Assembly: GCA_025993015.1 (NCBI GenBank)
Contig: DAJPFV010000001.1
Coordinates: forward strand, 806,001 to 870,000
DNA: 64,000 nucleotides
Direction of reading: 5' to 3'
Source: Coriobacteriaceae bacterium
Lineage (GTDB): Bacteria; Actinomycetota; Coriobacteriia; Coriobacteriales; Coriobacteriaceae
Positions 9,413 through 19,555 of this stretch are shown one piece after another. The first letter of the stretch is position 1, and each line of letters opens with the position of its first letter. The notes beneath the pieces are model-generated. The model saw nothing but the letters and a program-made list of their open reading frames with translations. It ran no database searches and was not told the origin of the DNA. The position numbers were made by a program, and so were the translations under genes.

Positions 9413-9435
9413 CCCGCCGGGGCAAGCTCGGCGGG
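9413..9435 (-). terminator. Hairpin between nth and mfd
   Basis: CCCGCCG (9413-9419) pairs with CGGCGGG (9429-9435). Leftward it is followed by CTTTTGG. Probably a weak terminator or attenuator after nth, since mfd starts 31 bases on. Confidence 0.55.
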
Positions 9436-9539
9436 TCGTACGTCAAATACATTGTCTGTCATGGTAGCGCATGGAGAGGACTCCGGCTCAAGGGCAAGCC
9501 CAGCCCCGCAAAAAACGCCAGACGAAAATGCGCTCCGCC

Positions 9540-10205
9540 CTACCCCGCTACGCGCACGCTGGGGCACAAATCTGCCAGCGGACACTCGTCACACTTGGGT
9601 TTGCGGGCGTCGCAGATCTCGCGACCGAAGGTGATCCACTGATGGTTGACCGACTCCCAATACTCGTGCGGCAAAATCTTGAGCAGATCCTGCTCGGTCT
9701 TGAGCGGCTCCTTGGCATGCGTCTTGGGACTCAGCATCAGGCGGTGCGCAATGCGGTTGACGTGCGTGTCCACCGCAATGCCCTCCACGATGCCATACCC
9801 CACGTTGAGCACGATGTTCGCCGTCTTGCGTCCCACGCCCGGCAGCTTCACGAGTTCCTTCATGTCGGCCGGCACCTCGCCGCCATAGTCGGCGACGATC
9901 ATCTGCGCGGCCTCGACGGCATGCTTGGCTTTGCTCTTGTAGAAGCCGAGTGACTTGATGGCGTCTGCCACGTCAGCCACGCTCGCCCCGGCCATGGCCT
10001 CGGGCGTGGGCCACTGGGCAAACAGCTTCGGCGTCACCTTGTTGACCTGCGCGTCGGTCGTTTGCGCCGAGAGCAGCACCGCGATCAGCAGGCGGAAGGG
10101 ATTCTCGTGGTCCAAAAAGCACTCGACCGGGCCATAGCGACGGTTGAGGCGCTCACACACCTCAACGGCGCGCTCGCGTTTGGCGGCATTGGTCTCGCGT
10201 GGCAT
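9540..10205 (-). CDS. nth: Endonuclease III (DNA glycosylase/AP lyase)
   Basis: 221 residues from the ATG at 10205, which follows GAGGAG by five bases. Helix-hairpin-helix LPGVGRKTANIVL with the catalytic lysine, the GIAVDTHVNRIAHR segment with the catalytic aspartate, and a C-terminal 4Fe-4S ligand set C-x6-C-x2-C-x5-C (CDARKPKCDECPLADLC). Removes oxidised pyrimidines and nicks abasic sites. It clusters with mfd, so two repair genes are neighbours. Contrast with the MutY-like protein at 16144, which has no cluster. Confidence 0.96.
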   Translation of the reverse strand: MPRETNAAKRERAVEVCERLNRRYGPVECFLDHENPFRLLIAVLLSAQTTDAQVNKVTPKLFAQWPTPEAMAGASVADVADAIKSLGFYKSKAKHAVEAAQMIVADYGGEVPADMKELVKLPGVGRKTANIVLNVGYGIVEGIAVDTHVNRIAHRLMLSPKTHAKEPLKTEQDLLKILPHEYWESVNHQWITFGREICDARKPKCDECPLADLCPSVRVAG

Positions 10206-10268
10206 AACGGCTCCTCGGCTCAACGGCACAATAAACTTATGGGCACAATTGTCCCACGTCCGAGACGC

Positions 10269-12071
<1,803 letters not shown>

Positions 12072-12149
12072 GGGCTTCCTTTCGCGTCTGATAGGGCGAA
12101 ACGCCATTGTTGCACACTAAAGCGCACTTCAGGCAAGCGCGATGTGAAA

Positions 12150-12189
12150 GGCAGCGGGGTGCCCGCGTTTGCGCCGGTGCCCCGCTGCC
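12150..12189 (-). terminator. Terminator after rmuC
   Basis: GGCAGCGGGG (12150-12159) pairs with CCCCGCTGCC (12180-12189), extendable inward with wobble pairs. Leftward it is followed by TTTCACAT. It lies 10 bases past the rmuC stop. Confidence 0.65.
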
Positions 12190-12198
12190 TTGTTGCAA

Positions 12199-13554
12199 TT
12201 AGTCCTCGTCTTCTTGGTCTGTGGAAAGGCCCGCGGGCGTGAGTCCCAAGATCTCATCGGCTTGGTCGGCGTCTTCCAGCGCGTCGATATCCTTGAGTTT
12301 GCGCTCCATGACGTTGGTGCGCGTGGTGATAATGCCCTCGACCGTTTTACCCGCGGTCTCGATCTGCTGCTGGGCGCGGCGCAGCGCCTTTTGATAGCGC
12401 GGCAGCTCGGCCTTGACGGCGGAGAGCACTCGCAGTACATCGTCGGTGCGTTTTTGCAGCCTAAACGTCTGGTAGCTCATCTGCAGGCTGTTGAGAATGG
12501 CCGCCATGGTGCTGGGGCCGGCAACGTTGACGTGATAGTCGCGGCCCAGGGTCTCGATAAGCCCGGAGCGGCTGACGACCTCGGCGTACAGCCCTTCAAA
12601 CGGCACGAACATGATGCCAAAGTTGGTCGTTGCCGGCACACTCAGGTACTTTTCGCAAATGTCCTTTGCCTCGCGCTTGACCATGGTGTCGAGCGTCTTG
12701 CGCGCAGCCGCCACGGTCTCCGCATCGCCCGACTCCTGCGCGTCGAGCAAGTGCTCGTACGCGTCGCCCGGGAATTTGGAGTCGATCGGCAGCAGCACGG
12801 GATCGCCCTCGTCCACCGGCAGCTTGACGGCAAACTCAACGCGCTCCGAGGCACCGGGCTTGGTGGCGACGTTTTCCAGATACTGGTCGGGCGTAAGGAT
12901 GTCCGCCAGAATTGCACCCAGCTGCACCTCGCCCAAAATGCCACGCGCCTTCACGTTGCCCAGCACGCGCTTAAGGTCGCCCACGCCGGTGGCGATAGAT
13001 TGCATATCGCCCAGGCCCTTGTACACGGCCTCGAGCTGGTCGCTCACCTGCTTAAACGATGCCGACAGTCGGTCGTTGAGCGTGCGGGAGAGCTTCTCGT
13101 CCACCGTCGCACGCATTTGATCGAGCTGCACGTTGTTGTCTTTGCGGATGGCGCCCAGCTGAGCATCGACCGTTTCGCGCACCTTGTCCAGGCGATGCTC
13201 GATACCCTCGCGGTTGGCACCGAGCTGTTGGGCCGTCTCGCGGCGCAGGTCATCCATCCGGTCACCAGCTTGCGAGAACTCGCGTGCGATGGTCAGGTAA
13301 CGTTGCTGCTCCACGGCCGCATCTGTCGTCTGCTGCTGCGCGATGGCATTGGCCGTGCGGCGAGTTTCGGCCAGCGCGACGTTCAGGGCATCGAGCGCGT
13401 TGTTGGCCTGCTCGAGTGCTGCCAGCGTTTCCGCGCTACTGTCGCCACGCTCCCGCAACTCGGCACGCAGGCTCTTGAGCTGGAGGGCGCAAGCCACAGC
13501 AACCCCCACCGCCACCAAGGCGATCACAACAAGCACGATATCAATAGCAGACAT
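12199..13554 (-). CDS. rmuC: DNA recombination protein RmuC
   Basis: 451 residues. One N-terminal membrane helix (SAIDIVLVVIALVAVGVAVACAL), a long coiled coil to about residue 190, and the RmuC nuclease-like domain (about 200-420) with GILGEVQLGAIL, LPIDSKFPGDAYEHLLDA and FGIMFVPFEGLYAEV. RmuC limits inversion-type rearrangement at inverted repeats. The acidic tail ends DQEDED. GGAG precedes the ATG. Confidence 0.95.
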   Translation of the reverse strand: MSAIDIVLVVIALVAVGVAVACALQLKSLRAELRERGDSSAETLAALEQANNALDALNVALAETRRTANAIAQQQTTDAAVEQQRYLTIAREFSQAGDRMDDLRRETAQQLGANREGIEHRLDKVRETVDAQLGAIRKDNNVQLDQMRATVDEKLSRTLNDRLSASFKQVSDQLEAVYKGLGDMQSIATGVGDLKRVLGNVKARGILGEVQLGAILADILTPDQYLENVATKPGASERVEFAVKLPVDEGDPVLLPIDSKFPGDAYEHLLDAQESGDAETVAAARKTLDTMVKREAKDICEKYLSVPATTNFGIMFVPFEGLYAEVVSRSGLIETLGRDYHVNVAGPSTMAAILNSLQMSYQTFRLQKRTDDVLRVLSAVKAELPRYQKALRRAQQQIETAGKTVEGIITTRTNVMERKLKDIDALEDADQADEILGLTPAGLSTDQEDED

Positions 13555-13678
13555 AGACTCCGCCCAACAAACTCAATCGGTCATCAATCAAAACCGCGAT
13601 CAATCTTACCCCGCCACACACACGGATCACTCACTGCCTTGCAGACAAATTTCTCTTAGAGCCGCGGACGCTAAAACG

Positions 13679-14113
13679 CTAGCTCTCCCAGCCGGTGCGG
13701 ATGGTTGTTATGACGTCGCCTAGGTGCTGGCCCAGGGCTGACAGATGTTGGAGCACCTCGTTGGGCGATGCGCCGTTGAGGATGCACGTGAGGGCATACG
13801 ACGCCAGAAAGATGGCCGCAAGCCCTAACGGGATGAGCACGATCATCGCCAATATGCGCAAGCGCTGGCCCACACGGCGACGACGCGCACGACGCTTGTC
13901 GAACGCGAGCTCCTGCGCATATGAATCTTGCTGTACGGAATAGGCCTCTGGCGCCGATTTACACCCGGGCACAGCTGCAGGTACAGCAGCGGGCACGACA
14001 TTTTGCGCAAAGGGCTGGGCTGCCGCCCCTTGCATTTGCATCTCCATGAGTCGTTGCTGCTGACGCAGCATGCGCTCAGCTTGTTGCTGCGGAGTCTCAA
14101 GAAACAGGTCCAT
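13679..14113 (-). CDS. Small membrane protein of unknown function
   Basis: 144 residues from MDLFLETPQQQAERML; a second ATG 12 bases upstream is possible. A Gln/Met-rich N-terminus (RQQQRLMEMQMQG), an Ala/Pro/Val linker, an Arg-rich stretch DKRRARRRRVGQRLR just before one membrane helix (ILAMIVLIPLGLAAIFLASYAL), then about 35 residues that by the positive-inside rule lie outside. I recognise no family. Single gene, 125 bases from rmuC. Confidence 0.6.
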   Translation of the reverse strand: MDLFLETPQQQAERMLRQQQRLMEMQMQGAAAQPFAQNVVPAAVPAAVPGCKSAPEAYSVQQDSYAQELAFDKRRARRRRVGQRLRILAMIVLIPLGLAAIFLASYALTCILNGASPNEVLQHLSALGQHLGDVITTIRTGWES

Positions 14114-14372
14114 GTTGGCCTCCAAAGTCGGAGCATTCGACGCTTACGACCAGCATCCCGCACCGCCATGACCGCGACAACGCAATCGCCGGCAATAGCC
14201 ACAAAGTTTCTTTTGCTCAAAAGCTGTCGAAAAGCTCAACAACACCCCTACCAGCACTTTCTCTGAGCTTTTTTCGCCAGCAATCTTTTGGCCTTCCGCC
14301 TTTACGCCAACTGACCAAAATCTAACCAAAAGCTTGACGAAAATTGTGAAGACAGGGACCCCACACAAAAAC
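14114..14372. other. Non-coding stretch, AT-richer
   Basis: No convincing gene. It contains short A/T-rich runs and probably the promoter of the membrane-protein gene at 13679-14113. No clear -35/-10 pair could be fixed. Confidence 0.4.
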
Positions 14373-14396
14373 GTGCCGCCCCAAAAGGGGCGGCAC
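14373..14396 (-). terminator. Strong terminator, sequence shared with 15310-15333
   Basis: A ten-base stem GTGCCGCCCC/GGGGCGGCAC with a four-base loop, followed leftward by GTTTTTGTGTGG. It ends the transcript of the gene at 14579-15211. The stem is identical to that after rubrerythrin. Confidence 0.9.
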
Positions 14397-14438
14397 ACAA
14401 ACCAATCTATTAGTCAAAACTCGTTGGCAAGCTCGCGC

Positions 14439-14524
14439 CGTCAGACCCGCGGCGTATGTCTTTGCCTCGCGCGACCCTGCGAAGCCGTGAGCGAGAGGGA
14501 AAGGGATGCGCCGCGGGTCTGACG
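14439..14524. repeat. Long 3' hairpin with conserved loop, copy 1
   Basis: Perfect 16-base arms at 14439-14454 and 14509-14524, with further imperfect pairing inward, enclose a core GCGACCCTGCGAAGCCGTGA (14471-14490) also found at 15415-15434. The arms differ completely from copy 2. It lies between the stop of the gene at 14579 and its terminator. Confidence 0.8.
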
Positions 14525-14578
14525 CCCGGAGCGGTAAAGCCAGCAGTTGCCCCGCGCTCCGCAGTCGGTGATAGCAGG

Positions 14579-15211
14579 CTACATGCCCGCGAGACCTCGA
14601 GCTGCGGTGGCACACATAAACGCCAGGACTAGGATCACGAGTGAGCCCGCGATGTCGACTAGCACGCCCATTGCGCGACGCTCAAACAGCCAGCTCTCAA
14701 AGTGCGGAGCAACATTGCGCCAAACACGCCACAACAAGATGCCCATGCCGATGACGCCGGGAATATTGAGCAGCAAAATCTCGGAGCACAAGAGGCCAAT
14801 CAGGTTGCCGGCGGCAAAGCCCGCATCGCCCTCGCAGTATTTGCGATAAATCATGTACAACATGTATGCCACAAACGGCTGCAGGCACGCAGAGATAAAC
14901 GTAACCACCATCGAGGGGTCCTGAGAAAAGACATCGGTGAGCTTATCCACGCTCGTGGCATCCTTAGAGGCCAGGAACAGGCCAATGACCACCACGGGCA
15001 CCACGCCCAAGATGACCTCGACCAGAGTAAATAACTTGGCAGTCAAATCCTCACTAGCCGAATTCAAATAAGGCGCCCACTCAGGATGAGCATGCGCGCC
15101 GACCTTCTTGTCTTTCTCGGCACGATCGGCCTTTTTACCCTCGGCAACCCGACGGCCAGGATCCTTGCGAGTTCCCGCCGCAGCCACCCGAGCCCGAGAC
15201 TTCTTACCCAT
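14579..15211 (-). CDS. Membrane protein of unknown function, four predicted helices
   Basis: 210 residues starting MGKKSRARVAAAGTRK at 15211. A charged, Lys/Arg-rich N-terminal 45 residues is followed by hydrophobic segments near LFTLVEVILGVVPVVVIGLFL, MVVTFISACLQPFVAYMLYM, LIGLLCSEILLLNIPGVIGM and IAGSLVILVLAFMCATAA. No catalytic motif seen. The transcript ends in a hairpin-plus-terminator module also seen after rubrerythrin. Function unknown. Confidence 0.7.
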   Translation of the reverse strand: MGKKSRARVAAAGTRKDPGRRVAEGKKADRAEKDKKVGAHAHPEWAPYLNSASEDLTAKLFTLVEVILGVVPVVVIGLFLASKDATSVDKLTDVFSQDPSMVVTFISACLQPFVAYMLYMIYRKYCEGDAGFAAGNLIGLLCSEILLLNIPGVIGMGILLWRVWRNVAPHFESWLFERRAMGVLVDIAGSLVILVLAFMCATAARGLAGM

Positions 15212-15309
15212 ACAAAAACACCCCATCAGGTAGTAGATAAACTAAAAGTCGCTACCCAGTGTACCCCACCCATGAACGGTGCCGTCCCAACCAGCCCCCA
15301 TACAAAAAC

Positions 15310-15333
15310 GTGCCGCCCCTATCGGGGCGGCAC
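15310..15333 (-). terminator. Strong terminator after rubrerythrin
   Basis: Stem GTGCCGCCCC (15310-15319), loop TATC, GGGGCGGCAC (15324-15333), then leftward GTTTTTGTATGG. The stem is the same as at 14373-14396. Confidence 0.9.
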
Positions 15334-15382
15334 ACAAACTTCTTATCAGCTTTTCTGTATCGAGCACGCGACGACCCAAAGC

Positions 15383-15468
15383 GGGCCGGGAGGGCCGGAC
15401 TACCTTCCCTCAACGCGACCCTGCGAAGCCGTGAGCGAGGAGGGAAGGTAGTCCGGCCCTCCCGGCCC
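15383..15468. repeat. Long 3' hairpin with conserved loop, copy 2
   Basis: Perfect 29-base inverted repeat, 15383-15411 and 15440-15468, around a 28-base loop that carries the same GCGACCCTGCGAAGCCGTGA core as copy 1. It lies 21 bases past the rubrerythrin stop and before that gene's terminator. Confidence 0.9.
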
Positions 15469-15489
15469 AGCTCACGCTAGCGCCACGCG

Positions 15490-16029
15490 CTAGTAGTTCA
15501 CCACCTGCTCCTCAAAGTACGCCTTGGGGTGGTTACACACCGGGCACACCTCAGGCGCCTCGGCACCCACATGCAGGTGCCCGCAGTTCAGGCACTTCCA
15601 CACCTTCACGCCCTCACGCTCAAACACCTCGCCCGACTCGATGCGCTCGACGAGCTTGTTGTAGCGCTCCTCATGGGCCTTCTCGACTGCGGCGACACCA
15701 CGGAACTTTGCGGCAATCTCGGCAAAGCCCTCTTCCTCGGCGGTCTTGGCAAACTCGTCGTACATCGTGGTCCACTCGTAGTTCTCACCCGCGGCGGCAT
15801 CGCGCAGATTGTCCAGGGTATCGGGGACGGCGCCATCGTGCAGATACTTAAACCACAGTTTGGCGTGCTCGGACTCGTTGCCAGCCGTCTCGGCAAAGAT
15901 GTTCGAGATCTGAACGTAGCCGTCCTTCTTGGCCTTGGAGGCATAGTAGCGATACTTGGTGTGTGCCTGGGACTCACCGGCAAAAGCAGTCTCGAGGTTC
16001 TTCTTGGTTTGGGAGTTCTCAAAATCCAT
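15490..16029 (-). CDS. rbr: Rubrerythrin
   Basis: 179 residues. A ferritin-like four-helix diiron domain carries the ligand motifs ESQAHTKYRYY, ESEHAKLWFKY and EKAHEERYNKL. A C-terminal rubredoxin domain has CLNCGHLHVG and CPVCNHPKAYF, the 1Fe Cys4 site. It reduces hydrogen peroxide using electrons from a rubredoxin or NADH-linked donor, protecting anaerobes. Start chosen at MDFENSQTKKNL (16029); the upstream ATG at 16047 would only add six residues. The 3' end has the paired hairpin and terminator. Confidence 0.97.
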   Translation of the reverse strand: MDFENSQTKKNLETAFAGESQAHTKYRYYASKAKKDGYVQISNIFAETAGNESEHAKLWFKYLHDGAVPDTLDNLRDAAAGENYEWTTMYDEFAKTAEEEGFAEIAAKFRGVAAVEKAHEERYNKLVERIESGEVFEREGVKVWKCLNCGHLHVGAEAPEVCPVCNHPKAYFEEQVVNY

Positions 16030-16143
16030 AGGTGTACTTCCCTTCAACGCATACCGCCCGTAGGCTTCGAGCGGCCTCGTCTTTAGGATGCCCTCATGCC
16101 GGAAATCTAAACCTTACAATCCTGTTCTTCAGATTTGCACAGG

Positions 16144-17049
16144 CTAGATGCTCAGCCAGCGATCGCCCTCGGCTCGGCAAAAGCCCTCACGCTCCAGGTC
16201 GGCTAGAATGCCCGCGACAAGCTCGCGCTCGACCGGTCCACGCCCAGCCGCCGCTTCCATCTCGTTAACGCCCACCACGACATCAGCAAGCGTAATCCCC
16301 GCCGGCTGGCCATCGCGCGCTGCCAGCAACATGCGCACGATATGCGCGCGCTTTTGGCGACGTGAGCCCTCAAACTTTGACTGACGGCTATAGCCCGCCG
16401 AACGCCTAGACGGATTGGGCAACGTCTTTTTTAGATATGCGCCGTAATCCAGCAACGCGTAATACCACGCGCGCGGCGTGTCGGCATCATCGAGCGGCAC
16501 GGCAAAGGGAGCGGTCTCGTCCGCCAACGCACCAGGGGCCGCCGGACAGGCCGCCTGAATCAGCGGCACCAGCTCGCGATCGGGAACAGCCGGTACATCG
16601 GGAAAGAAATGATGCAAAAAGACCGTGCGCACATTGGTCTCTAGATACACGCCTGGAAGATCAAACGCAAACGAACGGATGCCCTGCGCCGTTGCCGGGC
16701 CAATGCCGGGCAGAGCGACCAAGTCACGCGTCTCACGCGGAAACTCCCCGTCCCAGTCCTCTACAACGCGCTGAGCGGCCCCATGAAGCGCCAGAGCGCG
16801 TCGGTTGTAGCCCATGCCCTGCCAAGCGTCCAAAACATCGGAAGGCGCGGCCTGGGCAAGCGCCTGCACAGTCGGAAAACGATCGAGCCACGCCGGCATG
16901 CGCGTCTCCACGCGCGGCACCTGTGTTTGCTGCAGCATGACCTCGGAAAGCCAAATGATGTACGGATCGCGCGTGCGGCGCCACGGAAGGTCGCGATAAC
17001 GCAGGACCCCTTCCGAACGAATCATCGAACGAAAGGGGTCCTGAATCAT
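16144..17049 (-). CDS. mutY: MutY-like HhH-GPD DNA glycosylase without the Fe-S cluster
   Basis: 301 residues. The adenine-glycosylase hallmarks LPWRRTRDPYIIWLSEVMLQQTQV (shown here only as family context) include the catalytic Glu of SEVMLQQTQV near residue 37. HhH motif LPGIGPATAQGI follows. Where MutY usually has LDGNV with the catalytic Asp, this protein reads YLETNVRTVF. After YYALLDYGAYLKK the four cluster cysteines are absent, replaced by NPSRRSAGYSRQSKFEGS. There is no MutT-like C-terminal domain, only a winged-helix-like end. It probably removes A opposite 8-oxoG, but specificity is uncertain. AAGGAG precedes the ATG. Confidence 0.85.
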   Translation of the reverse strand: MIQDPFRSMIRSEGVLRYRDLPWRRTRDPYIIWLSEVMLQQTQVPRVETRMPAWLDRFPTVQALAQAAPSDVLDAWQGMGYNRRALALHGAAQRVVEDWDGEFPRETRDLVALPGIGPATAQGIRSFAFDLPGVYLETNVRTVFLHHFFPDVPAVPDRELVPLIQAACPAAPGALADETAPFAVPLDDADTPRAWYYALLDYGAYLKKTLPNPSRRSAGYSRQSKFEGSRRQKRAHIVRMLLAARDGQPAGITLADVVVGVNEMEAAAGRGPVERELVAGILADLEREGFCRAEGDRWLSI

Positions 17050-17070
17050 ATCTATGCTCCTTATGCGGCG

Positions 17071-17556
17071 CTATTCCTCCCGGCAAGCACATGCACAGGC
17101 GGCGTACTCGGGAAACGCGTCGCGGTCGGCGAATTTGGAATCGACGGCCGGGAACTGGCGGTGAGCGACGATGTCGCCGAGCGAAACGGAATCGAGGTAG
17201 TCGCGCATCAACGCTTGAGCTCCGGCCCACAGGGGATGATAGCAGCACGTGCCCATGCGCGCACAGTCACCATCGGGCGCGGTGCAATCGTTCATAACCA
17301 TAGGGCCCTGAACGGCCTCGACGACCTGGCGGATAGTAACATCGTCCGGACTGACCTTTAGACGCATGCCACCGTGGACGCCACGCAGGCTCTCCACAAT
17401 ACCGGCCTGGACCAAACCGTGCTGAATCGAGCGGGCAAACGAATACGGGACATTGACCTCTTCGGCAGCGGTGCGAACAGAAAGCAAACGCTCCGGATCC
17501 TCGGCAAGCATCGCCAGCATGCGAAGGGCGTAATCAGTCTTCCTCGATATGTCCAT
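17071..17556 (-). CDS. Rrf2-family transcriptional regulator
   Basis: 161 residues from MDISRKTDYALRML; AAAGGGGAAAA precedes this ATG, and a longer frame to 17712 has no support. N-terminal winged helix (1-85) with RTAAEEVNVPYSFARSIQ and the wing GGMRLKVSP. A Cys-containing loop DCTAPDGDCARMGTCCYHP (about 94-112) resembles the Fe-S ligand region of IscR/NsrR. The extra C-terminal cysteines (AACACACREE) are unusual. Likely senses redox or Fe-S status. It lies next to the MutY gene with 21 bases between, so the two may be co-transcribed. Confidence 0.9.
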   Translation of the reverse strand: MDISRKTDYALRMLAMLAEDPERLLSVRTAAEEVNVPYSFARSIQHGLVQAGIVESLRGVHGGMRLKVSPDDVTIRQVVEAVQGPMVMNDCTAPDGDCARMGTCCYHPLWAGAQALMRDYLDSVSLGDIVAHRQFPAVDSKFADRDAFPEYAACACACREE

Positions 17557-17880
17557 TTTTCCCCTTTCAAGGAATACGAACAGCTCGAACGAGCTCCGGG
17601 GCCGAGCTTGTGTCGAGACGCTAAATGACCGCAGGACATCCAAATGGTAAATCGGATATCCACTGAGTGCCGCGCTTGGAGCGAAATGCATCAGATGCGG
17701 CCTACAGTGCAATTTAGTATAACCTAACCCCCTGTCTCGTTGAACAGGTGTTGCGCAACAAAGCTGTTGTTTAGACAGATATGCTTATTAGATTTTACTT
17801 GCGTTCCTGAAGGGGCGGGGATTCTGGGCGAAGATGCGCTAGGGCGATCGTTCTACCGAAACAAAGTGCATCAAACGCAA
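17557..17880. other. Non-coding region upstream of the Rrf2 gene
   Basis: No supported gene. The AT-rich section around 17712-17800 probably holds the Rrf2 promoter. I see no clear operator. Confidence 0.35.
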
Positions 17881-17906
17881 AAAGCCACGTCCGAAGACGT
17901 GGCTTT
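17881..17906 (-). terminator. Terminator after tRNA-Asp
   Basis: Ten-base stem AAAGCCACGT (17881-17890) and ACGTGGCTTT (17897-17906), loop CCGAAG, with a T-run leftward. It begins eight bases after the tRNA CCA end. Confidence 0.9.
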
Positions 17907-17914
17907 AATTGCGT

Positions 17915-17992
<78 letters not shown>

Positions 17993-18203
17993 AGACAGTC
18001 GTTCGCGTTTGTTTCCGCTCGCGTGCGCTGCGGGGATTAGTATACACAGAAGTCTGTCCGGTGCGCAACAACTTTTTTGAAAAAATTTTTGGGCCCTCCG
18101 GGAGGGTCTCCGGGGCGGGGTTTGTCTAAGGATCTTGCTGAAGCTCCGCCTTTGGCTCAAATGGAAACGAGGGACGCATCTGCATCCCCCGTTTTTGTTG
18201 CGG

Positions 18204-18671
18204 TTACTCCAAGTCAATAAACTTGGTGCTTAGGATCTTGCCGTCTTTTACTAGCATTCTGGCCATGGTGGGACCTCTGCTGCCTCTGGGGTAGCTGGCG
18301 CTGCCCGGGTTGAGGACTAAGCAGCGGCCTACTTGGGCTTCTTTGGTTACGTGGGTGTGGCCGTTGATGGCTACGTCTACGGATCCCACTGGGAGGTCTT
18401 CGCGGTAGTGGGCTACGGCGAACTTGAGGCCTTCGTAGGTGAAGAGGGCCAGGCGATCCACATCGGGGCCGTAGTCGCGGTAGTAGTCGTTGTTGCCCAG
18501 AACCGCTCGCACGGGGGCGATGGTGCATAGGTGCTCGTAGTCCATCTCGGATGTGAGGTCACCGGCGTGGATGATCAGGTCTGCGCCCTTAAGCTCGTCC
18601 AGGAGCGCAGGCGAAAGATAGCCGTGGGTGTCCGAGATGATGTCGATGCGCTTGGCGCTTGCACTGTTCAT
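18204..18671 (-). CDS. YfcE/MJ0936-type metallophosphoesterase
   Basis: 155 residues. Calcineurin-like metal motifs in order: DIISDTHGYL, IHAGDL, AVLGNNDYY, and GHTH (INGHTHVTKE), with NPGSASYPRGS near the end, typical of the YfcE phosphodiesterase group. It binds two divalent metals and hydrolyses phosphodiesters; the physiological substrate is unknown. AAGGGATCCC precedes the ATG. Confidence 0.93.
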   Translation of the reverse strand: MNSASAKRIDIISDTHGYLSPALLDELKGADLIIHAGDLTSEMDYEHLCTIAPVRAVLGNNDYYRDYGPDVDRLALFTYEGLKFAVAHYREDLPVGSVDVAINGHTHVTKEAQVGRCLVLNPGSASYPRGSRGPTMARMLVKDGKILSTKFIDLE

Positions 18672-18715
18672 GGGATCCCTTCCGCAAAAAACGATTCGGC
18701 AGATACATACAAAAA

Positions 18716-18760
18716 GGCCCCACGGCTCCGCAGACGATGGGTCTACAGGGCTGCGGGGCC
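18716..18760 (-). terminator. Terminator after the first LytR-type regulator
   Basis: Arms 18716-18726 and 18750-18760 pair with GGCCCC at the base, followed leftward by TTTTTGTATG. Six bases past the stop. Confidence 0.8.
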
Positions 18761-18766
18761 AGTGTG

Positions 18767-19483
18767 CTAGAGACTCAGAGCCTTCTTGAGCGGCACGACG
18801 CGGCGGCGCGAAACCGGCACGCGTTCGTCGACGCCCGTAATGCCCAGCTGGATGGCACCCGAGGGCACCGTCTCAACGTCCGTGACGCACGCCAAGTTGA
18901 CGATATAGCGGCGGTGAACACGGAAGAAGCCAAAGTCGCAGAGCTTGGCCTCAAACTGCGCCAGCGAGGTCGTCGACAAAAAGCGATCATCGACGGTATA
19001 GATGCAGGAGTAATCGTCCTTGGCCATGATAAAGCGGATGTCGTCCACGGGAATGAGTACCTTGCGGCCGCCCTTTTCCACCGGGATTCGCTCGATGGTC
19101 ACCTTGCTGTCCGTAACCGGCTTGGCGCGTTGCATGACCTTCTCGATCGCGCGATCCAAGCGAGCTTCCTCGACAGGCTTCATCAGATAATCGACGGCAT
19201 CCACGTCGAATGCCTCGACCGCATGGTCGCTATACGCAGTCACAAATACGATCGCCGGCGGATTTTTGAGCTTATGCAGTGCCTCGGCAAGTTGCAGGCC
19301 CGAGGCACCGGGCATCGAGATATCGAGAAACACGACATCCACGCGACTTTCCATAAGCATCTCGATGGCGGAGCGGACGCTCGACGCCTCCGTGATCGTG
19401 CCGATCTTGCCCGTTTGCTCGAGCAAGAAGCGAAGCTCCGAGCGAGCCGGCGCCTCATCATCCACAATCATCGCACGCAGCAT
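18767..19483 (-). CDS. LytTR-family response regulator, copy 1
   Basis: 238 residues from MLRAMIVDDEAPARSEL. Receiver domain (1-120) with acidic pair VDDE, phospho-acceptor in VVFLDISMPG, Thr in FVTAYSDHA and Lys in YLMKPVEEARL. LytTR DNA-binding domain (about 135-235) has VDDIRFIMAKDDYS and FFRVHRRYIVNL. Regulators of this type bind repeated 9-bp sites to control surface, bacteriocin or nutrient genes. The kinase partner is directly upstream (19556-20899). It is a paralogue of the system at 24653-26811. Confidence 0.95.
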   Translation of the reverse strand: MLRAMIVDDEAPARSELRFLLEQTGKIGTITEASSVRSAIEMLMESRVDVVFLDISMPGASGLQLAEALHKLKNPPAIVFVTAYSDHAVEAFDVDAVDYLMKPVEEARLDRAIEKVMQRAKPVTDSKVTIERIPVEKGGRKVLIPVDDIRFIMAKDDYSCIYTVDDRFLSTTSLAQFEAKLCDFGFFRVHRRYIVNLACVTDVETVPSGAIQLGITGVDERVPVSRRRVVPLKKALSL

Positions 19484-19555
19484 AGGGATAAAACCTTTCG
19501 TCAACTAACTACGCCGGGCATCCGTCGCATGACGTTGAGCCCGTAGCCTTTTATT

